Shown: one piece after another, positions 52,649 to 61,656 of the stretch
How the letters are laid out: each line of letters starts with the position of its first letter
How positions within the stretch are numbered: position 1 is the stretch's first letter
Assembly (NCBI GenBank): GCA_044507775.1
Contig: JBIQIY010000027.1
Span: 13,899-77,898, forward strand
Direction: 5' to 3'
Origin: Chryseosolibacter sp044507775
Lineage (GTDB): Bacteria; Bacteroidota; Bacteroidia; Cytophagales; Cyclobacteriaceae
Length of the DNA stretch: 64,000 bases
Translations under genes and position numbers: made by a program
The notes under the pieces: model-generated
Told to the model about the DNA's origin: nothing
Seen by the model: only the letters and a program-made list of their open reading frames with translations
The model's database searches: none

Positions 52649-53524
52649 TTATTTCTTTTCGGCGAATACTTCTTTGGCAGCATCCAGTGCGTTCAACGAG
52701 GCAGGGAATCCGGCATAGAGCAACATCTGGATAATGCATTCCTTGATTTCCGTTTCCGTCAGCCCAACATTGAGTGATGCGCGGATATGGGTCTTAAGCT
52801 GTGGTTTACCTGTTCCCATCGCCGTCAGCGCCGCAACTGTGGCAATCTCACGGGCTTTCATATCCAGGCCGGGACGTGAGTATACATCGCCATAAGGGAA
52901 TTCAATGATAAAGCGCGCCACGTCAGGTGCGACATCTCCCAGGCCTTTTTCAAGGTTTTGGGCAGCATTGGGGTTTCCATAAACTTCGCCGATCAATTTT
53001 GCGCCGCGCTTATAACGGGTGTCCGCATTGCTGGCTGTCATTTTGGGATTGTACGTCACTCCTTTTTCCTTAAAAACCTCACGCATTACATCCAGTGCGT
53101 TCAGTGATGCTGGAAAGCCTGCGTACAAAGTCATTTGAATAATACATTCCGCGATCTCTTCCGGTTTTAGACCTACGCTCAATGATGCACGGATATGAGT
53201 CCTCAACTGAGGCTCACCAGTTCCCATGGCAGTCAGCGCGGCCACCGTTGCAATTTCTCTTAATTTCATATCGAGACCGGGCCTTGAATAAATATCGGCA
53301 TAGGCAAATTCAATGATGAACCTTGCCATGTCCGGAGCGATATCCTGCATTCCTTTTATCATGTTCGCGCCCGCATCCGGATTTCCGTAAACTTCTCCGA
53401 TTAGTTTCGAACCGCGCTTAAAACGGTCTGATTCCGGTTGCTTCTGACTGATACTCTCTGTATGTGCCATTAACAAAATTAACATAGTTAAACACACAGC
53501 AGTAAAAACTTTTAGCTTGGACAT
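52649..53524 (-). CDS. Exported protein with two carboxymuconolactone-decarboxylase (CMD) domains
   Basis: 291 residues with a signal peptide (MLILLMAHTESISQ). Residues about 35-155 and 170-290 are internal duplicates of high identity: FKRGSKLIGEVYGNPDAG vs YKRGAKLIGEVYGNPNAA, and LREIATVAALTAMGTGEPQLRTHIRASL vs AREIATVAALTAMGTGKPQLKTHIRASL. These carry the gamma-CMD helix pair. The AhpD-type CxxC is absent. The signal peptide suggests periplasmic action, perhaps ring-lactone decarboxylation or an allied reaction. It lies between SusD and the PEP-hydrolase-like gene. Confidence 0.9.
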   Translation of the reverse strand: MSKLKVFTAVCLTMLILLMAHTESISQKQPESDRFKRGSKLIGEVYGNPDAGANMIKGMQDIAPDMARFIIEFAYADIYSRPGLDMKLREIATVAALTAMGTGEPQLRTHIRASLSVGLKPEEIAECIIQMTLYAGFPASLNALDVMREVFKEKGVTYNPKMTASNADTRYKRGAKLIGEVYGNPNAAQNLEKGLGDVAPDVARFIIEFPYGDVYSRPGLDMKAREIATVAALTAMGTGKPQLKTHIRASLNVGLTETEIKECIIQMLLYAGFPASLNALDAAKEVFAEKK

Positions 53525-53802
53525 AACTTCTGATTTTAAGTGAAAGATTCGATTGTTTGAACTATTTACATTCGCGGGTTATAATACTCATTTTATTGGA
53601 CAATTATTCATAAGGACCATCTTTCGATTACACCCCCGTCATGACGGGACTGCTCCGCTCTCTCCGATCCCTCGCAGAGGTGCAGATTCCTGGTACTCCT
53701 GAATTCTTTCAGCACGAACTACTCCGCGCGTACGATTCTTAATTCGATCCTTCCTCATTTCATAAGGTTAGTTCAAATGTTTCACCGTTGTTTATAAGAA
53801 AC
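53525..53802. other. Intergenic region between CMD gene and SusD
   Basis: About 280 bases. Includes the palindrome CCCGTCATGACGGG at 53635-53648. No gene is visible. It presumably contains the promoter of the CMD-TIM-Tm-1 group, since SusD ends in a terminator. Confidence 0.4.
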
Positions 53803-53832
53803 CCGTGCTACCGCAGTTAAGCAGTAGCACGG
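53791..53832 (-). terminator. Terminator after susD
   Basis: On the minus strand CCGTGCTAC and GTAGCACGG (53803-53811 with 53824-53832) form a 9-bp stem, followed by TTTCTTAT downstream. The stem sits just after the susD stop at 53843 and separates susCD from the genes below. Confidence 0.7.
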
Positions 53833-53842
53833 AGTCTCATGA

Positions 53843-55492
53843 TCAATAGCCATCGTTCTGAGGAAACTCGGTCGATGTGCGGTCGATCTGATTCTGCGGG
53901 ATCGGTCGTAGCACATGGTAATCCTTGATACCCTTTGCATCCGGGTTGTATTTCTTCACACGTTCGACAAGTTTTCCGGTGCGAGTCAAATCGAACCATC
54001 GCTTCATTTCTCCCAGGAGTTCACGCCCCCTTTCATCCAGAATGAAGTCGATATCCAGGTCAGCCGCGGTAACCTGCATTGCCTGGATGTTCGCCTGTGT
54101 CTCGGCATCGTCTTTGCCAACTTTAGCAGCGCGGGTGCGCACTTTATTAACATAAACCACTGCCTCGTCCGGGCGGTTATCCATCATCAGTGCCTCTGCC
54201 GCGATCAGCATTGTTTCTGACAACCTGTACAAGAGGAAATCTCTGGAGCCGCGCATCTCCGGTACGGAAGGCCGCTGGGGATCCAGATGCTTGGTGAGCG
54301 TAGGATACACGCGGTCGGTCTGAAGTGACAGTGTGTAAACACTATATCCGGCGTTCGCGATTTTATCAGCGGGCCATTCCTCGTCCACAATATAAAGCGC
54401 TGTGTCACCCCTCGCCAACGTCATTTGATGTCCGTTGACAGTTGTATAGGTGCCGGGAGTGTTTGCGTAGAATACACGTTTAAATGATTTTTCATAGCGC
54501 GCATCGTGCTCTTTATCAAACAGCGTCGTCAGCGTAAAATCCGTTGGCCTGAAGCGAGCCCAGGGCCTTCCGTTGGCAAGGTCACGCGTGATACCTGGCA
54601 GGTCGTCATACTTCATCAGCCAGTAAGCATGTAGCGTATTGCCTTCTCCCAAGGTAAGAAAATCAGGGCTGTTTTGAATCGCGAAGACAACTTCCGAATG
54701 TCTCTCCGCGGTTTCACCCTGAGCAAAGACGTCGGAAAAATCATCCAACAGTTTAAAGTCATAGTCTTTGATAACTGTTTCCGCTAACTCAGCTGCCTTC
54801 TTGTAGTCACCGTCCTGTGCGGCGGTTCCGCCCGCACGAGTGAGGTACACACTGGCAAGCAAATGTTGAGCGGCAGGCTTCGTTGCGCGTCCATAGGCGT
54901 CGGCTTTCGCGGGCAAAACGTCAATAGCATCGTTCAGATCGGAGATTATGGCATCGTATATCGACGCAACAGATGAGCGCTGCGCTTCTGTCTGAATGCC
55001 CTGAGTTTCCTCCAATGTTAAATGCACCGGTCCCCAGGTCTGCACGAGAAGATGATAGAACATCGCTCTGAGAAATTTCACTTCGCCCAATCGGATATTC
55101 TTCTGAGTCTCATCCAACCCTACAATCTTGGGAGCGCGGGAAATTACAGCATTTGCAGCGTTAATACCCTGATAGAGTCTGTTCCAGGTCGTATTCAACG
55201 AACCTGTCCTTGAATTCAGGTTAGCATCATAGAAGTTAAATTGCTTATTGCCTCCGTCAAATCCATTCGTCCAGAGATCAGTACCCATTGTGGATTGATG
55301 CGGGAATTGCTCGTTTTCAATATATACACGCAAGTAACTGTATGCGCCATTCACCGCGTCATTAAATCCGGTCGGCGTACTTAGATAATCATCGGTTATT
55401 TCCGAGCGTGCATCTTCTGTTAAGAAATTGTCATCACACGATGAAATGATGAAAGGCAATAAGAGGAGTAAAGTTAAGATTCTGTTTTTCAT
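53843..55492 (-). CDS. susD: SusD-like starch-binding-type lipoprotein
   Basis: 549 residues from the ATG at 55492, preceded by GAGGG; an ATG 15 bp upstream is disfavoured. Lipobox IISSC at Cys19. SusD/RagB features: FLTEDARSEITDDYLSTPTGFNDAVNGAYSYL near the N-terminus, VKFLRAMFYHLLVQTWGPVHL for the TPR start, and RDFLLYRLSETMLIAAEALM at the C-terminus. It binds the ligand at the outer surface and delivers it to SusC, whose gene ends 21 bp upstream. The locus lacks glycoside hydrolases, so the ligand is unlikely to be a plain glycan. Confidence 0.93.
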   Translation of the reverse strand: MKNRILTLLLLLPFIISSCDDNFLTEDARSEITDDYLSTPTGFNDAVNGAYSYLRVYIENEQFPHQSTMGTDLWTNGFDGGNKQFNFYDANLNSRTGSLNTTWNRLYQGINAANAVISRAPKIVGLDETQKNIRLGEVKFLRAMFYHLLVQTWGPVHLTLEETQGIQTEAQRSSVASIYDAIISDLNDAIDVLPAKADAYGRATKPAAQHLLASVYLTRAGGTAAQDGDYKKAAELAETVIKDYDFKLLDDFSDVFAQGETAERHSEVVFAIQNSPDFLTLGEGNTLHAYWLMKYDDLPGITRDLANGRPWARFRPTDFTLTTLFDKEHDARYEKSFKRVFYANTPGTYTTVNGHQMTLARGDTALYIVDEEWPADKIANAGYSVYTLSLQTDRVYPTLTKHLDPQRPSVPEMRGSRDFLLYRLSETMLIAAEALMMDNRPDEAVVYVNKVRTRAAKVGKDDAETQANIQAMQVTAADLDIDFILDERGRELLGEMKRWFDLTRTGKLVERVKKYNPDAKGIKDYHVLRPIPQNQIDRTSTEFPQNDGY

Positions 55493-55513
55493 GATTGTTG
55501 CCCTCATTTTCGA

Positions 55514-58500
55514 TTAGAAATTAACGTTTATGCCTGCCATATAGGTTCTGGAAACCGGCGTACTCCTGGTCGGGAATTCCGGATCAACTCCATTGTACTT
55601 CGAGACATAAGAGGAAATGAATACCGGGTTCTGCACACTTACGAAGACATTCAGGGATTTCATGCCCATCTTCGAAGCAACTGACGCCGGGAAATTATAG
55701 CCGAGATTTATGTTGCGGATCTTAAGAAATGATCCGTCAAAGTACCGGAGCGTGGAAGCAAAGTACGGTAAATCCAGGCTGGTGTTGGGCCGAGGAATGT
55801 AATTCGTCGGATTGCTGGGTGTCCAGTAATCAAGGTCGAACATATTGATCCTTCCGGAGTTGAACCTGTTGGATCCGTAGCTGAAGTCCTCAATCATTTG
55901 TCCGACGCGGGCATAGGCTACGATGGCGAGATCAAATCCTTTGTATGAAAAGCGGTTTGTCAACCCGGCGATAAAGTCGGGTACGTTTGATCCCAGTATA
56001 ACCCGGTCATCATTCGGCGAAATGGCGCCGTCTCCGTTCTGGTCTTTAACCTTGATGTACCCAACGCCAGAGTTACCTGCAGCCGCCAGAGTTTCCTCTC
56101 CCTGCTGCCAGATACCGATTCGCTCAAAGTCATAGTAGACTGTAATAGGCTGGCCGATGAAACGAAGGTTTCCGACATCATCGACTTTGCCCTGAGACAG
56201 TTCGACGATTTCCTCCTTGTTAGACGAAAAGTTAAAATCCGTATTCCATCCAAAACCACCTGCTTCTTTAGGTACGATGTTGATCGTTGAGACGAGGAAC
56301 TCGATTCCTGTATTTCGGGTCGATCCTACGTTGGTGAGGATTTCGCTGAAGCCACTTGTGTTGGGCAACAGCCGGGGCAGTAACAGATCGGTGGTATTTG
56401 ACTGGTATACTTCAATAGCACCGGTAGCTCGGCCTTGAAACATGTCGAAGTCAACACCGAAGTTCAAGTTGGTAGTCGACTCCCATCTCAGTGCATTGTT
56501 CCGGATGCTATTAGGCACATAACCGAAGGCAGGTGTGCTGCCGAACAAGTAACCGGTTCGCGAAAGCAATCCCTTGGTCTGGTAAGGATTGATCCCTTCA
56601 TTACCGGTTGTACCCAAACTCGCCCTCAATCTCAGGCTTGAAAGAGTATTGCTCGCTGTGAAGAACGATTCGTTGGTGATATTCCATCCAAGAGCCACCG
56701 AAGGGAAATAACCCCACTTGTTTCCTTCTGCAAATTTCGAAGATCCGTCCGCACGACCGGTAAGGGTTACCAGGAAACGATCGTCAAACACGTAGTTCAA
56801 TCGCGCCATGTAGGAAGCAATACTCCACTTCTCATAGTCGCTGTGGATGTCCAGATATTCGCCGGCAGCCCCCAGGTTGTAATATTCAAAAGCGTCAACT
56901 GGCAATCCGCGAACTCCGCTTCCATTGGACTCACCCTGACGTAGCTGGCGGCTGTACAGTCCCGTGAAATCAAACCTGTGCTTTTCTGCAACTGTCTTGC
57001 TATAGGATACGATATTCTCCCAGGTATAAGCAAAGATGAATTCGTTCTGGACATTCGCAGATGATGGTCCTCCTGCGTTGACCTGTGTCAGGCTTCCGCG
57101 GAAATTTCCGAGCGAGTTGTACGTAAGCTCCGGACCAAAATTCATTCTGAATTTAAGGTCGTCTGTCAACTTGACTTCGCCATAAATACTGTTGAAAAGC
57201 TTCAGGCCTCTCCTCCTGTTGATTACGTTTTCAGGAATGATATCGTACAGCGGGTTTGTGCGGTTTCCATCGCCCGGTGTATTCCGGAAAATAAGGTTTC
57301 CGTCTGCATCGTAGGGTACGCCCAACGGATTTTCAGAGAATGCTCCGTAGTCGGAACCCGCACCCGCGAGAGGATCTACATCCAATGCGTTGCTGAGTGT
57401 ATACGTTGCGAGAGAGGAAATTCCTACAAGAAATCTTTTCCCGATGTTCTGATCGAAATTCAAACGCGTGTTGTATCGCGTAAACTTATGGTTCGGTATA
57501 ATCCCTTTGTTGTCAAACAAACCCAGGGAAATATTGTACCTTCCTTTTTCCGTTCCACCCGTAATGCTGAGGTTCTGATTGTGAACATAACCGTCTTCAA
57601 TAAACAGCCTGTACCAGTCCGTCGAACGTCCTAGTGCCAACGATTCCAGTTCTGTCGGATGAAAAAGTATTTCGTCAGCATTGGGATTGTTGTCATCGTA
57701 CTGACCGATTGACCTTCTCGATTCGCGCTTGTACTCCGCGAATTCTTCGCCATTCATGAGGTTGGGGTATTTCATGATCCGCTGAAGGCCATAGCTGGCG
57801 TTGTAATTAATACTCAACTTACCGGCCTCTCCTCTTCTTGTGGTCACGATGATCACACCGTTGGCACCCCTGGATCCGTAAATGGCAGTAGATGAAGCAT
57901 CTTTCAGTACGTCGATAGATACAATGTCACTGGGATTTATCGAATTCAAACTTCCGCCGCTAACCGGTATCCCGTCAATGACAAACAAGGGATCATTGCC
58001 CGCGGCAAAAGACCTTCTTCCTCTAACCTGGATGCTCACGCCGTCACCGGGACGGTTACCGGTATTGACGACGTCAACACCTGCCACTCTTCCCTGCAGA
58101 AGTTGCGCAGGGTTTGTAACGGCAGGCATCTCCTTAATCGATTTTTCAGAGATGTTAGCAACCGCTCCGGTAACATCACTTTTCTTTCGCGTTCCGTATC
58201 CGACGATCACCACTTCATCCAACGCGGTGAGCGCTGACTCAAGAGCTACGTCAATGGTGCCCCGGTTGCCGACGGCAATCTCCTGGCTCGTATATCCAAT
58301 CGAGCTGAATACCAGGACGGCCGACGCATCCGGAACAGATAGCTGATAATTGCCGTCAATATCCGTGGTAGTACCTTGCGTTGTTCCTTTGATCATAACG
58401 GTTACACCCGGGATACCTTCAGGACTGTCAGGCGCAGTAACTTTCCCCCTGACGGTGGGACCTTGCGCTGCGGCAAGGAACAGATGGGCACAAAGCAATT

Positions 58501-58564
58501 GAAGCATTAGCCCGTAGGTGGCATACTTCAATACTGACCTGGTTCGTAGTAGAAGTTGTTTCAT
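55514..58564 (-). CDS. susC: SusC-like TonB-dependent outer membrane transporter
   Basis: 1016 residues. Signal peptide to about residue 34. A carboxypeptidase-D regulatory-like domain (VRGKVTAPDSPEGIPGVTVMIKGTTQGTTTDIDGNYQLSV) is followed by a plug (VIVGYGTRKKSDVTGAVANISEKSI) and a 22-strand barrel. NPADP-type repeats such as ISNPSDIVSIDVLKDASSTAIYGSRGANGVIIVTTRRG match the SusC/RagA plug. It imports the SusD ligand with TonB energy. First gene of a minus-strand operon, divergent to the sigma-54 regulator across 554 bases. Confidence 0.95.
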   Translation of the reverse strand: MKQLLLRTRSVLKYATYGLMLQLLCAHLFLAAAQGPTVRGKVTAPDSPEGIPGVTVMIKGTTQGTTTDIDGNYQLSVPDASAVLVFSSIGYTSQEIAVGNRGTIDVALESALTALDEVVIVGYGTRKKSDVTGAVANISEKSIKEMPAVTNPAQLLQGRVAGVDVVNTGNRPGDGVSIQVRGRRSFAAGNDPLFVIDGIPVSGGSLNSINPSDIVSIDVLKDASSTAIYGSRGANGVIIVTTRRGEAGKLSINYNASYGLQRIMKYPNLMNGEEFAEYKRESRRSIGQYDDNNPNADEILFHPTELESLALGRSTDWYRLFIEDGYVHNQNLSITGGTEKGRYNISLGLFDNKGIIPNHKFTRYNTRLNFDQNIGKRFLVGISSLATYTLSNALDVDPLAGAGSDYGAFSENPLGVPYDADGNLIFRNTPGDGNRTNPLYDIIPENVINRRRGLKLFNSIYGEVKLTDDLKFRMNFGPELTYNSLGNFRGSLTQVNAGGPSSANVQNEFIFAYTWENIVSYSKTVAEKHRFDFTGLYSRQLRQGESNGSGVRGLPVDAFEYYNLGAAGEYLDIHSDYEKWSIASYMARLNYVFDDRFLVTLTGRADGSSKFAEGNKWGYFPSVALGWNITNESFFTASNTLSSLRLRASLGTTGNEGINPYQTKGLLSRTGYLFGSTPAFGYVPNSIRNNALRWESTTNLNFGVDFDMFQGRATGAIEVYQSNTTDLLLPRLLPNTSGFSEILTNVGSTRNTGIEFLVSTINIVPKEAGGFGWNTDFNFSSNKEEIVELSQGKVDDVGNLRFIGQPITVYYDFERIGIWQQGEETLAAAGNSGVGYIKVKDQNGDGAISPNDDRVILGSNVPDFIAGLTNRFSYKGFDLAIVAYARVGQMIEDFSYGSNRFNSGRINMFDLDYWTPSNPTNYIPRPNTSLDLPYFASTLRYFDGSFLKIRNINLGYNFPASVASKMGMKSLNVFVSVQNPVFISSYVSKYNGVDPEFPTRSTPVSRTYMAGINVNF

Positions 58565-58642
58565 AGTTGTTAGGATTTCATTGGGTTGGTTAGGTGTATA
58601 AAGCAGTAGGAGTCTTGGCGATGAATTGTTAATTTTTTGTCG

Positions 58643-58658
58643 GCGGAGAATTTGCCAA
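58643..58658 (-). promoter_or_regulatory. Possible sigma-54 (-24/-12) promoter for susC
   Basis: On the minus strand TTGGCA is followed, with exact GG-N10-GC spacing, by CCGC: GG at 58656-58655 and GC at 58644-58643. The -24 element matches the TGGCA consensus well, the -12 element (CCGC for TTGC) only in part. Located about 80 bases before the susC ATG. Confidence 0.35.
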
Positions 58659-59053
58659 CCCGAATGGTTTTTTGCGCGCGGTCAAATGGCGTCATAAAAA
58701 ACGACCGCAGCAGATCAAATTTCATTTTCAGGTAAAGGCTCGCCATAAAAAATCGTCTCTTCACGAGGGCTTTGAAAAATTAAGATGCCTCCATCCCTTT
58801 ATGGTGCATCTTGACTGCAGCGCCGTTTAAGACGCTGCAATCCTTCCTCAAATCCCAATAATTTCCCGCTCCGGACCGCACGTATTGTGTAAAATCCGAA
58901 ATCGATTGTTTGTGTTATGGCAAAAGCGGTACCAAGAAATCTGCAAAAGTTAGGGCGGGAAAAAAATTCAGAACAATAAACTGAAGAACAACGAGTTATC
59001 TTTTAAATTTTCGGGCCGGAATCGCGAGCCCTTGCCTTAATCAATTTTCTTTG

Positions 59054-59101
59054 TGTAACATTGCGTAACACATATTTTTCATCAGGTTACAATGTGTAAC
59101 C
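59054..59101 (+). promoter_or_regulatory. Cluster of four TGTAAC half-sites; operator-like dyad
   Basis: TGTAACA at 59054-59060 and CGTAACA at 59064-59070 are direct copies. GGTTACA (59085-59091) and TGTAACC (59095-59101) form a perfect 7-bp inverted repeat with a 3-base spacer, 17 bases before the regulator's ATG. Confidence 0.5.
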
Positions 59102-59118
59102 TCATTTAGGGTAGGAAA

Positions 59119-60873
59119 ATGCATTCATTAAAGGACTTATTAAGACACCCCGCAAAGCTCACTTCTCCTATCATTTCGGTAGTAGCGGGAAGCGGACAAA
59201 TTACGAAGTCAGCAGTGGCATCCGGGGCCGATCTTATCATCGCGCTGAACGCAGGATTTTACAGAAACATCGGCTTCGGATCTCTTGCTGCATTCATGCC
59301 GTATGGCAATGCGAATGACCAAACGGAACAATTGCTCAGGCACCATATCCTTCCGCATAGAAAATCTACTCCGGTTGTTGCCGGTTTGTTTTCATCTGAT
59401 CCAAACCAGTCGATCGAAAATCGTTTGGTCAGGTTGAAAGACCTCGGCGTCGAAGGCGTTACGAACTGGCCCGCCGTTGGATTTATCGATGGCACTTTCA
59501 GAGAGCAGCTCGAATCCGAAGGATTGGGAATTTCATCTGAAGTTGAAATGCTGACCAAAGCCAAAGAAATGGGATTAGCTACTTTTGGTTTTGCCTTGAC
59601 AGCCGAAGACGCTTATACGTTCGCGAAAAATGGAGTTGACGCGCTGATTCTGAACGTCGGTCTGACGTTTGAGATCATCGATACGATCGAGAAAAAAAAC
59701 CAGATACAACTGTCGATTACCAAGGCGAAAGAAATGCTCGCGAGAGTAAGTAAATCCGGCCGCAAACCGGTTTCACTGATCTACGGAGGATCGATTACCG
59801 AGCCTGAAGACTTTGATGAATTTATCAGCCAGGTTCCGATTCAGGGTTACGCAGGCGGATCTGTTTTTGACCGCTTTCCAATCCTTGGCACGGTGATTCT
59901 TAAAGTCCGAAGCTTCAAGAACATAGACCCTCGTGTGGGCACCAGTCCACTGCCGAAATTCGGAAACATTGTCGGCTCAACTCCTCAGATGAAACATTTG
60001 TTCAGCCTGATTCAGAAAGTGGCGCCGTATGATGTCAATGTTTGCATCGATGGAGAGTCGGGTACGGGAAAGGAATTAGTGGCGACACAGATTCACATGC
60101 TCAGTCCGCGCCAAGGTCGTCCCTTCATCACCGTGAACTGTGGTGCCATACCTGACACGCTTGTGGAGAGTGAATTCTTCGGATACGAGAAAGGAGCGTT
60201 CACCGGTGCAGTGTATAGGAAATTAGGAAAATTCGAACTCGCCAACACGGGAACCCTTTTCCTTGACGAAGTGGCGGACCTCAGCCCACACGCGCAAGCC
60301 GCGTTGCTCCGGGTAATTCAACAAGGTGAGGTGACAACATTGGGTGGCCAGAAAATCATTCCGGTTGATGTAAGAATCCTATGCGCATCGAACCAGAACC
60401 TTGCGCAACTGGTGCAGGAGGGAAAATTCCGTGTTGATCTTTATTTCCGACTCAGTACGATGATTATCAAGGTTCCACCCCTGCGCGAAAGGCGGAACGA
60501 CATACCTTTTCTCGTCGAAAATATTCTCTCCAAGCTTTCTTCAAGGTTCAATAAAAAACTTACCGGCGTTACAGACGAATTCATGGACTACCTGAAAAAG
60601 AACCACTGGACCGGTAACGTACGAGAACTTGAACAGGTGATCACACGGCAGGCGCTCATTGAAGACACGCCTTTGTTGGAGGGCAAATCCCTGATATTCT
60701 CAAACGATCCATACCCTTTCAGGGATGAGGCGGAGGATAGATTTCAGCAGGCACAACAAGCGCTCATCGACGCAGGCTTTAATAAAACCAAAGCGGCCGC
60801 AACGCTCAACATTAGCCGAAAGACATTATACCTCTGGCTCAAACAGGATCCAGCCAGCGACCTTACCAACTGA
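59119..60873 (+). CDS. Sigma-54-dependent activator with PEP-hydrolase-like TIM-barrel sensor
   Basis: 584 residues. Residues 1-270 are a TIM barrel homologous to the enzyme at 51624-52466 (AFMPYGNAND, HRKSTPVVAG, NWPAVGFIDGTFREQLE). Residues 282-515 are the AAA+ domain: Walker A GESGTGKE (312-319), GAFTGA loop (359-364) and Walker B TLFLDE (379-384), so it contacts sigma-54. A Fis-type helix-turn-helix ends the protein (NKTKAAATLNISRKTLYLWLK). The sensor probably binds the substrate or product of the enzyme. It is divergent to susC. Confidence 0.93.
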   Translation: MHSLKDLLRHPAKLTSPIISVVAGSGQITKSAVASGADLIIALNAGFYRNIGFGSLAAFMPYGNANDQTEQLLRHHILPHRKSTPVVAGLFSSDPNQSIENRLVRLKDLGVEGVTNWPAVGFIDGTFREQLESEGLGISSEVEMLTKAKEMGLATFGFALTAEDAYTFAKNGVDALILNVGLTFEIIDTIEKKNQIQLSITKAKEMLARVSKSGRKPVSLIYGGSITEPEDFDEFISQVPIQGYAGGSVFDRFPILGTVILKVRSFKNIDPRVGTSPLPKFGNIVGSTPQMKHLFSLIQKVAPYDVNVCIDGESGTGKELVATQIHMLSPRQGRPFITVNCGAIPDTLVESEFFGYEKGAFTGAVYRKLGKFELANTGTLFLDEVADLSPHAQAALLRVIQQGEVTTLGGQKIIPVDVRILCASNQNLAQLVQEGKFRVDLYFRLSTMIIKVPPLRERRNDIPFLVENILSKLSSRFNKKLTGVTDEFMDYLKKNHWTGNVRELEQVITRQALIEDTPLLEGKSLIFSNDPYPFRDEAEDRFQQAQQALIDAGFNKTKAAATLNISRKTLYLWLKQDPASDLTN

Positions 60874-60979
60874 TCGGATCGTTGTATTTATGATGTCCGG
60901 TTTGGTTTATTGCCTGATGTAGCTTTAGATTTGACGCGAAAAAATTATTGTTTGATCTTTTACATTAACAAACCAAGCC

Positions 60980-61381
60980 ATGAAAAAATATTCCTTATTC
61001 GCGCTGATAGGCGTTCTTTCTGTTGCAACGCTCACTCTATCCGGATTCCTCGCCGCCAAGAACGATCAGGTCCGGCACGTAGTTGTTTTCAAGTATAAGC
61101 CCGAAGCGACTGAAGCGGAAATAGCCCAGGTGACCAAAGCATTCAGTGAATTGAAGAAAACAATACCGGGCATTATCTCTTTCGAACATGGTATAAATGA
61201 CAGCCCGGAAAAAAAGAATCAGGGATTTACGCACGTTTACATGGTCACATTCAAGAATGCTGAAGCACGCGACACTTACTTGCCCCATCCGGAACACAAG
61301 AAGTTCGGTCAATTGCTGGGCAAGCTGAACATTCTCGAAGACTTGTTCGTCGTTGACTACTCGCCCTTGATAAAACGGTGA
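60980..61381 (+). CDS. Exported Dabb-family (stress-responsive alpha/beta barrel) protein
   Basis: 133 residues with a signal peptide (SVATLTLSGFLAAKN). RHVVVFKYKPEATEAEIAQVTKAFSELKKTIPGIISFEHGIND matches the Dabb dimeric ferredoxin-like fold. HPEHKKFGQLL and LFVVDYSPL complete the domain. Relatives include polyketide cyclase-like and olivetolic acid cyclase-type enzymes, so a small-ring or aromatic substrate is possible. Next to the regulator, same strand, 106 bp apart. A terminator follows. Confidence 0.85.
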   Translation: MKKYSLFALIGVLSVATLTLSGFLAAKNDQVRHVVVFKYKPEATEAEIAQVTKAFSELKKTIPGIISFEHGINDSPEKKNQGFTHVYMVTFKNAEARDTYLPHPEHKKFGQLLGKLNILEDLFVVDYSPLIKR

Positions 61382-61423
61382 TTTTTTCAGGCGATTAGAA
61401 GAATATTGATGACTCGACAAATC

Positions 61424-61460
61424 AGGCTGACGAAAAAATTCGTCAGCCTTTTCTGTTTTT
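61424..61460 (+). terminator. Strong Rho-independent terminator
   Basis: Perfect 11-bp stem AGGCTGACGAA / TTCGTCAGCCT with an AAAA loop, followed by TTTCTGTTTTTT. Ends the Dabb transcript. Confidence 0.92.
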
Positions 61461-61656
61461 TGAATATCGGGCACCCCTTGTGTCGTGGCTACGGGAAACC
61501 TTTTTTGATCGGATTGTCAGACAAACATAAATTTCACCACTTAAAATCACTCAAGTCATTTTATGCATATTCGGTTTGACTTATCGTTTTGGATAGTCTA
61601 ATATTAGAGAGTTTTTTACCGATCAAATTGATTTTGATGATTCAACATACCCCACT

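Larger units (their letters stand above)
58565..59118. other. Divergent intergenic region susC / sigma-54 regulator
   Basis: 554 bases with no gene. Contains the weak -24/-12 candidate and a cluster of GTAAC half-sites just before the regulator. Enhancer binding by the regulator would be expected here. Confidence 0.45.
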
